A stretch of 64,000 nt of DNA. It comes from Verrucomicrobiota bacterium (GTDB lineage: Bacteria > Verrucomicrobiota > Verrucomicrobiia > Opitutales > Opitutaceae). The notes beneath the pieces are model-generated. The model was not told the origin of the DNA and ran no database searches. It was given only the letters and a program-made list of their open reading frames with translations. The position numbers were made by a program, and so were the translations under genes. The stretch spans positions 1 to 64,000 of the forward strand of contig JACRKC010000122.1 in assembly GCA_016235555.1 (NCBI GenBank), read 5' to 3'. This document shows, piece after piece, positions 18,050 through 27,280 of this stretch (positions within the stretch are counted from its first letter, which is position 1; the number at the start of each line of letters is the position of its first letter).

Positions 18050-19332
18050 GATTGGGTGGGAACGGACGACTCGCCCAGCGGCAGCGAGACGAAAAAAGTG
18101 GAACCCTTCCCCACCGCGCTCTCAACCCAAATCCGGCCGCGCTGCCGCTCGAGCACCCGCTGCGCGATCGTCAGACCGAGACCCTCGCCGGCGGTCGCAT
18201 CCGGGTCCAGCCGGTGAAAAATCTCGAAAATCTTCGGCTGGTGTTCGCACGGGATGCCCACGCCATTGTCCGCCACGGTGTAAATCGCGGCCCCGTGCTC
18301 GACGCGCCCGCCGATCTCGATCCGCAGCGGGCGGTCCGGCACCCGGTATTTGAGCGCGTTGTCGAGGAGATTGGCGAACACCTGGTTGGTCTGGGTCGCA
18401 TCGCCGAGGCACGGCGGCAGCGCGCCCACCCGGACTTCCGCCTTCGCCTCGTCGAGCTGAAACTTCATCGCCGCCACCGCGTTGGCGATCAGTCCGTCCA
18501 TGTCGAGCGGCCCGATCGACAGCGCCACCCGCCCCAGCCGCGAATAGCGCAGCAGCCCGGCCAGCAGCATCTCCATTTTCGTCACGCCGGCGTTGATGAA
18601 CCGCAGCGCCTGCGGAATCGCCTCCTCGACCGGCTGTTTGAGCGCCGCCGCCGGCACCCGGCCTTCCACGGCTCCGGCCGCGGCCGCCCGGATTTTCTCG
18701 CACGCCCGGGCGAGCTGCCGGCTGAACCCCTGCACGTTCACCAGCGGCGAGCGCAGGTCGTGCGACACCGTGTAGACGATCGCCTCCAATTCCTTGTTCT
18801 TTTCCGCGAGCTCCGCGGTGAAGCGCTGCAACTCCAGTTCGTCCGCCTTGCGGCGCGTGATGTCCGTGCGGATCGCGACGTATTGCACCGGCCGGCCCGC
18901 CGCGTCGAGGCGCGGAAAAATCGTGGTCTCGACCCAGTAATGCGAGCCGTCTTTCGCGCGATTCTTGATTTCGCCGTGCCAGACGCGCCCGTGCCCGATG
19001 GCCGTCCACAGGTCGCGGAAGAACTCCGGCGGGTGGTGGCGCGAGTTGATGATGCGGTGATCCCGCCCGACCAGTTCCTCCCGGGCATACTGCGAAATCG
19101 CGCAGAACTTGTCGTTCACATAGGTGATCCGTCCGGCCCCGTCGGTGATGGCGACGATCGAGTGCTCGTCAAGCGCCGCCTTGATGTCCCGCAGCTCGGT
19201 GACCGCGGCCAGGAGTTCCGCCTCATGGTCCCCACCTCCCCGCGGCGGCGGCACCACGCTTTCGAGCGCGGACAGCCGCGCGAGCAATTCCTCCCGGGTC
19301 ATCTGGGAAAAGTCGGTGGACACAACGCGCAC
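18046..19332 (-). CDS. PAS-domain sensor histidine kinase
   Basis: 428 residues, no transmembrane segment. A PAS/PAC domain (about 50-165) carries [17 protein letters not shown] and [11 protein letters not shown] short coiled-coil follows, then HisKA with His191 ([19 protein letters not shown]) and HATPase_c ([25 protein letters not shown]). The HisKA style is that of phytochrome-like kinases that act on Rcp1-type regulators, and one lies immediately downstream. The ligand of the PAS domain cannot be told from sequence. First gene of the operon. Confidence 0.93.
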   Translation of the reverse strand: MRVVSTDFSQMTREELLARLSALESVVPPPRGGGDHEAELLAAVTELRDIKAALDEHSIVAITDGAGRITYVNDKFCAISQYAREELVGRDHRIINSRHHPPEFFRDLWTAIGHGRVWHGEIKNRAKDGSHYWVETTIFPRLDAAGRPVQYVAIRTDITRRKADELELQRFTAELAEKNKELEAIVYTVSHDLRSPLVNVQGFSRQLARACEKIRAAAAGAVEGRVPAAALKQPVEEAIPQALRFINAGVTKMEMLLAGLLRYSRLGRVALSIGPLDMDGLIANAVAAMKFQLDEAKAEVRVGALPPCLGDATQTNQVFANLLDNALKYRVPDRPLRIEIGGRVEHGAAIYTVADNGVGIPCEHQPKIFEIFHRLDPDATAGEGLGLTIAQRVLERQRGRIWVESAVGKGSTFFVSLPLGESSVPTQS

Positions 19333-19447
19333 CTAAAGCCCCTCCCGCCCCGCGCGCAAGCCCGCCGGCCGGCCTAAGAAAATTCCCTAGCGAGTTTCCG
19401 CCCGCGTGCCAATTACCCCGCCGCGGCGTTCCTGCTATCGTGTCGGC

Positions 19448-20404
19448 ATGCAAGACCGTTCCACTTGCCCGCTCCCGACCGAAAACTCGCCCACGCGCAC
19501 CCGCGAGCTCGTGCTGCGCATGCAGCAGTCGGAAATCTACCGCGACTACCAGGACGCGTTCGAGGCCACCACCGGCCTGCCTCTCACGCTGCGGGCCGCC
19601 GGGTCGTTCCAACCGCCGCAGGCGGGCTCCAAGCGCCTCAACGCGTTTTGCGCCCTGATGGCCGGCCGGAGCAAGAGCTGCGCGGCGTGCCTCCAGCTCC
19701 AGCAGCGCGCCGAACGTGAGGCCGCCGCCGGCGCCCGGACGATCGAATGCTTTGCCGGCCTCAGCGACTCCGTCGTGCCGATCCGTGTCGGCGAGGACGT
19801 GATCGCGTATCTCCAGACCGGCCAGGTGCTGCTGCGCCCGTCGTCCCCCGCCCGGTTTCAAAAGACACTCCAACAGCTCCGCGCGTGGGGCGTGGAGTTC
19901 GACACGGCGAAACTCGAAGCGGCCTATTTCCAGACCCGCGTGCTCCGCAAAGCCCACTACGAGTCCGCCGTGCGGCTGCTCGCCATCTTCGCGCAACAGA
20001 TTTCCGGCCTCGCCAACCAGCTGATGGTCCAGGGTGCGCAGGCCGAGGCGCCGGTCGTCACCCGGGCCCGCACCTACATCGCCGAAAATCTCGTCGAAGA
20101 TCTCACGCTCACGCAGGTCGCCGCCGCGGTGAACATGAGCGCGTTTTATTTCTGCAAAGTCTTCAAGAAGGAGACGGGCCTGACCTTCACGGACTACGTC
20201 GCCCGCGTGCGCCTCGAGGCCGTGAAGCAGATGCTGCTCAATCCGCACACGCGCATCAGCGAGGCCGCCTACGCCGCCGGGTTCCAGTCGCTCTCGCAAT
20301 TCAACCGCACGTTCCGCCGCATCAGCGGCGAGGCCCCCACCACGTATCGGGAGAAGCTGCATGGCTCCACTCCCGCGGCCACCCACCACTCGCTCGCCGC
20401 CTGA
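19448..20404 (+). CDS. AraC-family regulator with PocR ligand-sensing domain
   Basis: 318 residues. The N-terminal PocR domain (about 20-180) has the cysteine cluster FCALMAGRSKSCAACLQLQ seen in regulators that sense small hydrocarbon derivatives or use metal/redox sensing. The C-terminal AraC domain has two HTH motifs (LTLTQVAAAVNMSAFYFCKVFKKE and ISEAAYAAGFQSLSQFNRTFR). ATG 19448 is chosen over an upstream GTG because the family begins near this point. It is divergent from the phosphorelay operon, so either could be a target (inference). Confidence 0.88.
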   Translation: MQDRSTCPLPTENSPTRTRELVLRMQQSEIYRDYQDAFEATTGLPLTLRAAGSFQPPQAGSKRLNAFCALMAGRSKSCAACLQLQQRAEREAAAGARTIECFAGLSDSVVPIRVGEDVIAYLQTGQVLLRPSSPARFQKTLQQLRAWGVEFDTAKLEAAYFQTRVLRKAHYESAVRLLAIFAQQISGLANQLMVQGAQAEAPVVTRARTYIAENLVEDLTLTQVAAAVNMSAFYFCKVFKKETGLTFTDYVARVRLEAVKQMLLNPHTRISEAAYAAGFQSLSQFNRTFRRISGEAPTTYREKLHGSTPAATHHSLAA

Positions 20405-20446
20405 CCCCGGTCGCATCTCCCTTGCCCTCACGCCAGGCTCAGCGCC

Positions 20447-20508
20447 CCGGAGCGGCGGTTTTCAACCGCCGGGTTCGGGACTGTAGCGCTTGAAAAGCGA
20501 CGCTCCGG
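20447..20508. repeat. CCGGAGCG/CGCTCCGG twin-hairpin element
   Basis: Ends CCGGAGCG and CGCTCCGG enclose the hairpins CGGCGGTTTTCAACCGCCG and CGCTTGAAAAGCG. It lies downstream of the AraC-type gene. Confidence 0.8.
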
Positions 20509-20573
20509 CTGCGGCGGCGCAAGAAACTGAGAAACGCCGCCTGCCCCCGCGCCCGCGAGCGCGGGCCTCCGGC

Positions 20574-20613
20574 AAAAAAACGAAGCCCGCGGCATCGCGG
20601 GCTTCGTCGTTTT
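20574..20613. terminator. Bidirectional intrinsic terminator
   Basis: A GC-rich stem from CGAAGCCCGC to GCGGGCTTCG (20581-20606) has seven A on the left and TCGTTTT on the right. It lies between the convergent AraC-type gene and the DUF4331 gene, so it can serve both. Confidence 0.85.
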
Positions 20614-20647
20614 GGCCGGCCTGATCTCCGGATCGGGCCGCACCACC

Positions 20648-22540
20648 TCACTGCGTCAAAAACGCCTCCACGATCGCGATGCCGGTCGCACCGTTCTTGC
20701 CGCGCACGATCGTCGAATAGGCGCCGGGCTGGAGCGTCACAACCATCGCGGAATCGGTGTCGGACAGCGGCGCCATCCCGGTCGCCTGAATCGCGGCCTG
20801 CTGGGTCGACTTCCAGTCGTCGTTGGACTGCATCAGCGTCGAGCCTTGGTAGAGGTCGAGCACCGTATCGCTGAGCTGGCCGGTCACGCCGAACTGGCCG
20901 AGCGAGGCGCCTTGCGCGCGGATGAGCACGGACACGGGCTGGCTGCCGCGGAGGATGAACCCGCCGACGAGCGCGTTGGCGCCGGTGCCGGCGACGCCCC
21001 GTGCGGAGATATTCAGCAGCGGTGAGGCGACCTGCCGCGGGTTGTGCTCGAAGTTGTGGCCGTTGTGGGGCGAGGCGGAATACGGGAAGACCTTGTTAAA
21101 GATCATATCGTTGCTGCCCACGTTATCGATGCCGTCGGCCGAGCGGATCGTGAGCGGGAGCGAGCGGAGGTCGCTGATGATCGCGGTCACGCCGATGTCG
21201 ATCACGTCCTCGCCGATGCGGCGGCCGTTGGGCCAGCCGCCGGGCACGTAATTCTTCGTGGCGTCGGCCCCGAGCGCGCTGCCGGGCAGGCGGAACGGAT
21301 GGCCCGCTGCGCGGCTCTCGAGCACGTCACCACCGAAGATGCTCATCCGCGAGTAGCCGGCGTCGTCGGCGAGCACGGTGTTCGACGCGCCGCCACCGGG
21401 CAGTCGCGCGCGATCGGTCGAGAGGTCGACCTTGATCACGTCCGGGATGAAAATCGCAGAGAGATCGGCGCGGCCGGTGGTGGGCGCGACGTTGGCCTTC
21501 AACACGAGGGCGTTGATGAGCGTGCCGAGCTCGGGGTTGTCGGAGTATTTTTTGAAGAGCGTGGCGTCGCTCGTGGGCTTGGTGCGGTTGTAGAGATCCT
21601 TGTCGGCGAGCGCGACGAAGGCTTCGCAGAAGAGCGGGTTGCCCTGGCGGCCGACCTGCACCCAGTTGCCCGTTGCGGTCGTGCCGGCGGAACCGGCGCC
21701 GTCGGTGAGGACGGTGGTCGCGCGGCGGCTCGTGGTGGCGTAGACGCCGATGGTCTGGTTCTCACCGCCGGTGATGTCGCTGAGCGGGATGTCGAGCGCG
21801 ATGAGGTGGACGTTGAAACCGCCCTGGCTGTCGTAGCGGTTGTTCGCACCCGAGCGCAGCGCGAGCAGATCGAAGATGGAGTTGATGTCGCCGTAGAACG
21901 CGTCGTCGCGCTGGCCGCAGAACGCGCGGTAGCCGCTCGTGCCGAGCGTGGTGACGGCGGCGCGTGTGTAGTCATCGAGCTGCGCGGCGTCGCCGACGCC
22001 ATCCCTGGCGGGCTGAAGGCCGTCGCTGTTCCGGTTGTATTTCGGCGTGGCGACGCCCTGGTTGTTCGGCGGCACGGTGCCATTGCCGAGCACCGTGCTG
22101 GCCGGGCCGACGACCTTCGTCACCGTGTAGGTTTGCGTGAAGTTCTGCGCCGAGTCGCCGTTCGCCGCGACCACGCCGGTGTAGGCCTGGAGGATCGTCG
22201 CCTGCGTGCCGAAGTTGTCGGCGAACTGGAACTGATAGGCGACGCGGTCCGCGCCGGTCGCCGGATCGGCGAGGAATATCTGGTAGAGGACGTGCGGGTC
22301 GAAGGCATACTTGTTCGGGCCGACGCCCGGCTCCTGGTGCGGATAGACGGCGAGCGCCACGTCGAGGTATTTGACGCCGTTGCGCTGCACCACGAACGCG
22401 TAGACGTCGGACGTGTTCGCGGCGGGGTCGCGCGTGATGAGCGGGGCATCCATGTGACTGGACGCGCGCACCGGCACCGGGCCGGGCGCGAGACTGAACG
22501 CGAGCAGGCTCGCGGCGATGTTTCCAAGTTTGGATTTCAT
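20648..22540 (-). CDS. Secreted DUF4331 protein with verrucomicrobial C-terminal domain
   Basis: 630 residues with a signal peptide (NIAASLLAFSLAPGPVPVRA). The DUF4331 core starts SSHMDAPLITRDPAANTSDVYAFV; the SSHxDAP motif and DVYAF are diagnostic. The last 125 residues (LNISARGVAGTGANALVGGF to the end) form a domain with the same plan as the two C-terminal repeats of the 11061-13319 amidase. The function of DUF4331 is unknown. It is the last gene of the ECF-cupin-HupE-TPR operon and overlaps the TPR gene by 4 bp. Probably periplasmic, surface-attached or released. Confidence 0.9.
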   Translation of the reverse strand: MKSKLGNIAASLLAFSLAPGPVPVRASSHMDAPLITRDPAANTSDVYAFVVQRNGVKYLDVALAVYPHQEPGVGPNKYAFDPHVLYQIFLADPATGADRVAYQFQFADNFGTQATILQAYTGVVAANGDSAQNFTQTYTVTKVVGPASTVLGNGTVPPNNQGVATPKYNRNSDGLQPARDGVGDAAQLDDYTRAAVTTLGTSGYRAFCGQRDDAFYGDINSIFDLLALRSGANNRYDSQGGFNVHLIALDIPLSDITGGENQTIGVYATTSRRATTVLTDGAGSAGTTATGNWVQVGRQGNPLFCEAFVALADKDLYNRTKPTSDATLFKKYSDNPELGTLINALVLKANVAPTTGRADLSAIFIPDVIKVDLSTDRARLPGGGASNTVLADDAGYSRMSIFGGDVLESRAAGHPFRLPGSALGADATKNYVPGGWPNGRRIGEDVIDIGVTAIISDLRSLPLTIRSADGIDNVGSNDMIFNKVFPYSASPHNGHNFEHNPRQVASPLLNISARGVAGTGANALVGGFILRGSQPVSVLIRAQGASLGQFGVTGQLSDTVLDLYQGSTLMQSNDDWKSTQQAAIQATGMAPLSDTDSAMVVTLQPGAYSTIVRGKNGATGIAIVEAFLTQ

Positions 22541-23841
22541 GGGTGTGATTTCTGATTTTGCGTGAACAAAAGTCCGGGCGCCGCCGGGTCCGGCGCTTCC
22601 AGCCGGGCCGCCAGGCGTCGGCGCTCCGCCGGCATGAGCGTCGCCGCAAACGGCTGCGCCCGCCGGAAATAGTCCGCGGCCTCCTCCGGTGCCCCGCACC
22701 GCAACGCAATCTCGCCGGCGTGCCACAGCAGCCTCGCGTCCGGGGTGCGTTCGGCGAGCGCCGCGCGCATTTCCTGCCCGGCGGCGGCGAACTCGCCGTT
22801 GGCCGCGAGCGCCCACGCGAGGGCATCGTGCGTGAAGACATCCGCGCGTATCGCCAGCTCGGCGCGCGCGAGTCCCACTGCGCGGGCCCCCTCGCCGTTC
22901 GCCGCCAGAAAAAGCGCAAAGGTGCGCGAATCAGCCACGGCGCCCCGCGTCCGCAGGGCGCGTTCGACTTTCGCGGCATCGGCCTCGCGCCCCAGGCCGC
23001 GCAGCGTGTCCGCGAGCCACCACTGGTATTCCGGCAGCGGGTTGAGCTCGGCCGCGCGCTGCAACACCGCGGCGGCTCCCTCGGTTTGCCCGAATGCCAG
23101 CAACACGCGCCCGCGAGCGAGCAGCGCCGGTGGAAAATCCTCCAGCCGGCCGGCGGCGGCGTCGGCCGCTTCACGCGCCGCCTCCAGCCGGCCCGCCTGC
23201 AAATGGAAGCCCGATAGTCGCACCAGGACCCACGCGACCGTCTCCGCCTCCCGCACCGGCGCCGCGCGCAGCGCCTGCTCCATCGCCGCGATCGCGCCGG
23301 GCAGGTCGCCCTTGAGCCAGCGCATCTGGGCGACGCGGCTATACGCCTCGACCCCCGGCCGCTGGTCGAGGAGGCGCTGCAAGACCTCGATCGCTTCGGC
23401 CAGCTTGCCCTGCTCCATCAGCGCATCGTTCAGCAGCGCCAGATCCTCCGGCCGGCCGCGCGTCGCCACCAGCCCGCGCGCCACGGTCTCGGCCTCGCGG
23501 AAGCGGTGCAGGTTGTGCAGCACGTGACCGCGCAACAGCCCCGACTCGGCCCTCGCGCCAAACCGCTCGTCCATCACCGCGGCCGTCTTCTCGGCGAGCG
23601 CATGGAAGCCCGCATCGAGCGTGCGCCGCGCCTTCGCGACATACGCCCAGCCGAGCCGGGCCAGGTCGTCCGCCGTCGCCGTCGGCGCCGCCGCGCGCGT
23701 CTGCCAGCGGCGAATCTCGACGTCCTCGGGCGCGGGGCCCGCGTGCGGTGTGAAAACGATCTCGCGATCGAGCGGCGAAGCCGCGGCCACGGCGGCGAGC
23801 CACCACGCGGCGGGAAGAATTCGGCGGAGGACAGCGGGCAT
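22537..23841 (-). CDS. Exported TPR-repeat protein
   Basis: 434 residues. The N-terminal hydrophobic stretch (LPAAWWLAAVAAASP) is probably a signal peptide. Then come about nine tetratricopeptide repeats, for example VLHNLHRFREAETVARGLV, AEAIEVLQRLLDQRPGVEAY and WLKGDLPGAIAAMEQALR. TPR superhelices bind partner proteins. Its 4-bp overlap with the DUF4331 gene and its place after the HupE-like gene suggest a scaffold in the same envelope system (inference). It contains no enzymatic motif. Confidence 0.85.
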   Translation of the reverse strand: MPAVLRRILPAAWWLAAVAAASPLDREIVFTPHAGPAPEDVEIRRWQTRAAAPTATADDLARLGWAYVAKARRTLDAGFHALAEKTAAVMDERFGARAESGLLRGHVLHNLHRFREAETVARGLVATRGRPEDLALLNDALMEQGKLAEAIEVLQRLLDQRPGVEAYSRVAQMRWLKGDLPGAIAAMEQALRAAPVREAETVAWVLVRLSGFHLQAGRLEAAREAADAAAGRLEDFPPALLARGRVLLAFGQTEGAAAVLQRAAELNPLPEYQWWLADTLRGLGREADAAKVERALRTRGAVADSRTFALFLAANGEGARAVGLARAELAIRADVFTHDALAWALAANGEFAAAGQEMRAALAERTPDARLLWHAGEIALRCGAPEEAADYFRRAQPFAATLMPAERRRLAARLEAPDPAAPGLLFTQNQKSHP

Positions 23842-23939
23842 CGCCTCCTCTTTCGTGCCGGCCCTTCAATCGGACGCGTCGACCCGCGAAATAGATTTTT
23901 TCGGCATCCACGCCCCGCTGGCCGTCGTAGGCGGCGCGC

Positions 23940-25067
23940 TCAGGCAAAAATCGTCCGCTCGAGCAACCAATACAATCCCGCCGCCGCCACGAGAGCGGAG
24001 AGCGCCGGCACACCGCGCGCGACGAATTTCTCGCTCTTCCTCAGCTGCCAGACAGCGGGCAGCACAACCGCCGCGATGACAATCTGGCCGATTTCCACCC
24101 CGGCGTTGAACGTGAAGAGCGGCATCGCGAGGCTTGTGCCACCCTCGCCCACCCCGAGTTCGCGCAGCACGCTCGCAAAACCGAACCCATGGATGAGCCC
24201 GAAGCCAAAGGTGAGCGCCCAGCGACCCGGTGGCTCGCTCCCCCGCCGGAAGAGATTCTCGACCCCGACGAAAATGATCGTCGCGGCGATGGCCGGCTCC
24301 ACCCAGCGCGCGGGCAGACTCACGACATTGAGCGTGGCGAGCGCGAGCGTGGCCGAGTGCGCGAGCGTGAAGCACGTGATGATGGCGACGATCGATTTGA
24401 AGGTCCGGCACGCCACGAGCAGCGCGAAAAGAAACAGGAGGTGATCGTAGCCGGTCCAGATGTGCTCCACCCCGAGCCGGACAAATCCCCAGAAGGTCGG
24501 TGCTCCCGATTCGGTCGGGCGCACGGTGCCCGCGGGCGCCGGCGCACCGGCCGGGGTCACATCGCCGGCCAGCGCCACCTCGATCGCATCGTCCCTCGCG
24601 CTGAGCAATTTCTTCGTGATCGTGCTGCCGGTGGCATCGCCGATGATCACGAACTGCCGGTGACCCGGCGGCAAATCGGCCAGTTTCGTCGCCCGCAGCG
24701 TCACCCGACCGGCGCCCGGATGAGGACGCGGGAAAACCACGGTGAAACTCACGTTGTCGCCCGGCAGCAATTGCACCCGCGCGCTGCGCGGCGCGAGCAC
24801 GGTCTCGCCCGCGCGCGCCTCCCAGAGCTGGGACGCCGCGGCCTCGAGCAGCGGCGCGACGGCGACGAACTCCGCCGGCGTCATCCGGCCCGCCGAACGC
24901 GACTCCGGCGGCACGAATTGCTCCGCATCCGCCGGCGCAAAACCCACCACCAATTCCATCGCGTCGGCGCGCATGGTCCCCTGCACCGTGCTGATGCCCG
25001 GATCGTGGGCGCGCACCAGCCCTCCTCCCAACCCCAGCGCGACGCAGATGGCCAGCCACCGTCTCAT
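23940..25067 (-). CDS. HupE/UreJ_2-family membrane protein with periplasmic N-domain
   Basis: 375 residues. It has a signal peptide (LAICVALGLGGGLVRA), a soluble beta-rich domain of about 170 residues, then six or seven transmembrane helices with the family signature LGVEHIWTGYDHLLFLFALL and HGFGFASVLRELG. Conserved His/Asp in the membrane part hint at metal handling; HupE/UreJ relatives are nickel or cobalt permeases, but this group is uncharacterised. Start ATG 25067 overlaps the cupin stop by 4 bp. Confidence 0.87.
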   Translation of the reverse strand: MRRWLAICVALGLGGGLVRAHDPGISTVQGTMRADAMELVVGFAPADAEQFVPPESRSAGRMTPAEFVAVAPLLEAAASQLWEARAGETVLAPRSARVQLLPGDNVSFTVVFPRPHPGAGRVTLRATKLADLPPGHRQFVIIGDATGSTITKKLLSARDDAIEVALAGDVTPAGAPAPAGTVRPTESGAPTFWGFVRLGVEHIWTGYDHLLFLFALLVACRTFKSIVAIITCFTLAHSATLALATLNVVSLPARWVEPAIAATIIFVGVENLFRRGSEPPGRWALTFGFGLIHGFGFASVLRELGVGEGGTSLAMPLFTFNAGVEIGQIVIAAVVLPAVWQLRKSEKFVARGVPALSALVAAAGLYWLLERTIFA

Positions 25068-25609
25068 GCGGCCGCGACCTTCTCCCGCCACTCCCGCCAC
25101 GCGCGTGCGCCGACCCACAGCAGCCCCGTGCACCCCGAACGACTCGTGATCCGTTCGTGCCGCGTGCCAGCCGCTGCTTCGTAGAAATCGCCCGCCCCGA
25201 GCCGGCGCCCGGCCATCGTCAGATCGCCGGTCAGGACGAGGCCCCGCTCATCCGCGGTGTGTTCGTGATCGGGAAAAACCGCTCCCGGCGCCATCTCGAT
25301 GAAGACCAGCGCCGTATCGCGCGCGTCGTCGACGCTCACTTCGCGCATGCGCACCCCGGGCAACGGCAGGTCCAGCCAGCCGCCTTCACCTGCGAGCGAG
25401 GAAAACTGCCAGCCCGCTCCCGCGGTCCCCGGCTGCGATCCCGGCCGCTTCGCCGCGCGCACGCGGTCGAGCAATGCCGCTTTCACGCGCGGCGAAGGTC
25501 CCCGTCCGACGGGGGCGGCGAGCGCAAGCCACGCGGCGGTGGCATCGAACGGCTCGGTCGCCGGATCCCGGCCGGACCTTCGCGGGGCTGGATGTTTTTT
25601 TCCGCTCAT
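25064..25609 (-). CDS. ChrR-like cupin, probable anti-sigma factor
   Basis: 181 residues. The C-terminal cupin (about 85-175) contains FPDHEHTADERGLVLTGDL and a later His (GTRHERITS), a metal-binding cupin pattern as in ChrR. The N-terminal part is short and lacks the HxxxCxxC zinc site of classical ZAS anti-sigma domains, which is atypical. It follows the ECF sigma gene by 6 bp and is thus its likely regulator. A bound metal or oxidant could release the sigma factor (inference). Confidence 0.8.
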   Translation of the reverse strand: MSGKKHPAPRRSGRDPATEPFDATAAWLALAAPVGRGPSPRVKAALLDRVRAAKRPGSQPGTAGAGWQFSSLAGEGGWLDLPLPGVRMREVSVDDARDTALVFIEMAPGAVFPDHEHTADERGLVLTGDLTMAGRRLGAGDFYEAAAGTRHERITSRSGCTGLLWVGARAWREWREKVAAA

Positions 25610-25615
25610 GGTGCT

Positions 25616-26233
25616 TCAGTGGTTTGCCGTCGTCTCCAGGCGCGCGAGCGCCGGTTTCAGTTTCAAGAGTCCGCGCCGGATGCGGGCCTTCACGGTGCCG
25701 ACCGGCGTGCCGAGGGCCGCGGCGATTTCGACGTGCGTCAGCCCGTCGAAAAACGCCAGCGCGATGGCGCGGCGCTCCTCGTTGCCCAGGCGGGCGAGAC
25801 CCGCGCGCACCGCCGCGCTGCGTTCGTCGGCCCCGAGCGATTCGGCGCCGAGCGGCGCCACGAAATCATCCTCGGCCCGCGCGCCCTGCGCGGCGGCGAT
25901 GCGCTGGAGATGCCGGGCGTTCGCGCGCAGGCGATCGATGGCCTTGCGCCGCGCGATGGTGACGATCCAGCAGAACGGCGAGCCCAGTTCCACGCGATAG
26001 TCCGGGGCGCGCTCCCACACCTGCCAGAACGCCTCCTGCAAAATCTCCTCCGCCTCCGCCCGCGAGCGCAGGATGCGCACGACGAGCGAAAACACCGGCC
26101 GCGCCATCCGATCGTAGAGCGCGGCGAACGCCGCCTCGTCGCGCCGCGCCGCCGCGTGCAGCAACGCGGCGTCGTCGGAAACGGCGGGCGGCGCAGGGTT
26201 CATCCGGGGAGAGTTCATACGAAGTCCGCGCAT
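25616..26233 (-). CDS. ECF-family RNA polymerase sigma factor
   Basis: 205 residues from the first ATG; ATGs at 26218 and 26203 are equally possible and no Shine-Dalgarno decides. Sigma-2 region: ALYDRMARPVFSLVVRIL, AEEILQEAFWQVWERAP. Sigma-4 HTH: RLGNEERRAIALAFFDGLTHVEIAAALG, GTVKARIRRGL. It heads the operon with the cupin, HupE-like, TPR and DUF4331 genes. ECF/ChrR pairs usually autoregulate and respond to oxidative or envelope stress. Confidence 0.9.
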   Translation of the reverse strand: MRGLRMNSPRMNPAPPAVSDDAALLHAAARRDEAAFAALYDRMARPVFSLVVRILRSRAEAEEILQEAFWQVWERAPDYRVELGSPFCWIVTIARRKAIDRLRANARHLQRIAAAQGARAEDDFVAPLGAESLGADERSAAVRAGLARLGNEERRAIALAFFDGLTHVEIAAALGTPVGTVKARIRRGLLKLKPALARLETTANH

Positions 26234-26369
26234 GAGGTCGCACGCCGAAAATTATGCCCGGCAAAATGAAAAAACTGCATCCGCCGGCGCGCGGCCGGCG
26301 AAGAACTCGTTGCGTGCAGCGTGCCGCCCCCGCCGGTCCCCGCCCGCCCCCCGTGCGCCGCCGCGGCCA

Positions 26370-26447
26370 TTTGTCATCCATTAGATGACAATTAGTTTCT
26401 CCGTCCCAGAGGGAGATTTTGATTTTTGTCATCTAATAGATGACAAA
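26370..26447. repeat. TTGTCATC twin-hairpin element (copy 1)
   Basis: Both ends carry a small hairpin, TTGTCATC-CATTA-GATGACAA and TTGTCATC-TAATA-GATGACAA, and the two ends pair with each other. The centre holds GTCCCAGAGGGA, also found in the copy inside creB (30231-30310). It lies 136 bp upstream of the ECF sigma gene and 90 bp beyond its other neighbour, the DUF4198 stop. Confidence 0.9.
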
Positions 26448-26485
26448 TTATCGGGCGATGCCGGCGGGCCGGGGTGCGCGCTTCC

Positions 26486-27280
26486 TCAGCGCGCGTCGAC
26501 GACCAGGGCCGTGAAATCGCTCTCCCACTCCAAGGCGGCCGCGGTGGCGCGCCGCAGATCGGTGCCGTGCAGAAGCCACGCGCCGGGCCAGTCGAGTTTC
26601 GCGCGCGCGCGACCGGCGTCGTCGGTGACGACCACGTGCTCGCGCGCCTCACCCGCCGCGACAAACGCGAGCGTGAACCCTGCGAACGGTGCGCCGCCCT
26701 TCCACACGCGCACCGGCAGCTCGTCACCCACCCGCAAAGCCGTCGGATCACGCTCGGGGACGATCTCGAGCCGCAGGCCGAGCGGTTGGGCCCACGCGCG
26801 ATCGTCGGCCGGCGGTTCGCCCACGCGCACGAAGGCCTTGGCGTTCTTCCCGCAGCTCTCGCGCCACGTGCGCGGCTCGGGCCCGGCGGCCCACACCGCG
26901 CGCAACGCGTCGTCGGCATGGATCTCGCGGAAGTAGCGTTCGATCTTGTCGGGCGCGAGTTCGAGCACGCGCGGCTTCAGTTCGACGCCGAACACCGCGA
27001 CGCCGGGACGCGGGAGCGTCGCGGAAAACCGCAGCGTTTTCTCACCCGGCATGGGAGCAGCGAACGTGATGGTTTCGCCGGCGAGCCGGCCGCGCACAAC
27101 GCCGACTCGCTCGGGCTGGATGGCGGTCTCGGGGCCGTTGAAACCATCAGCGCTCGTCAGCCCAAACTCGAGCGTGGCGCCGGGCGTCGCGGCAAAGCGC
27201 TCCGGCTGCAGCCACGTATCGCGGGCCGTCACGAGGTTCGCCACGGCGGAAAGAAGGCTGAGAACCGCGAAGCGTCTCAC
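26486..27280 (-). CDS. DUF4198 exported protein
   Basis: 264 residues from a GTG that overlaps the prmA stop (GTGA). The N-terminal signal peptide is FAVLSLLSAVANLVTA, then the DUF4198 opening RDTWLQPERF. Several beta-sandwich segments follow (LRVGDELPVRVWKGGAPFAG, VVTDDAGRARAKL). Some DUF4198 proteins sit next to metal-uptake or TonB genes and are thought to be periplasmic accessory proteins, but the function here is unknown. Translationally coupled to prmA, which is an odd partner. Confidence 0.82.
   Translation of the reverse strand: MRRFAVLSLLSAVANLVTARDTWLQPERFAATPGATLEFGLTSADGFNGPETAIQPERVGVVRGRLAGETITFAAPMPGEKTLRFSATLPRPGVAVFGVELKPRVLELAPDKIERYFREIHADDALRAVWAAGPEPRTWRESCGKNAKAFVRVGEPPADDRAWAQPLGLRLEIVPERDPTALRVGDELPVRVWKGGAPFAGFTLAFVAAGEAREHVVVTDDAGRARAKLDWPGAWLLHGTDLRRATAAALEWESDFTALVVDAR

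Noticed and set aside
26370-26447. CRISPR-like repeat pair
   Set aside because: Only two inverted, not direct, copies, and no regularly spaced spacers or cas genes.
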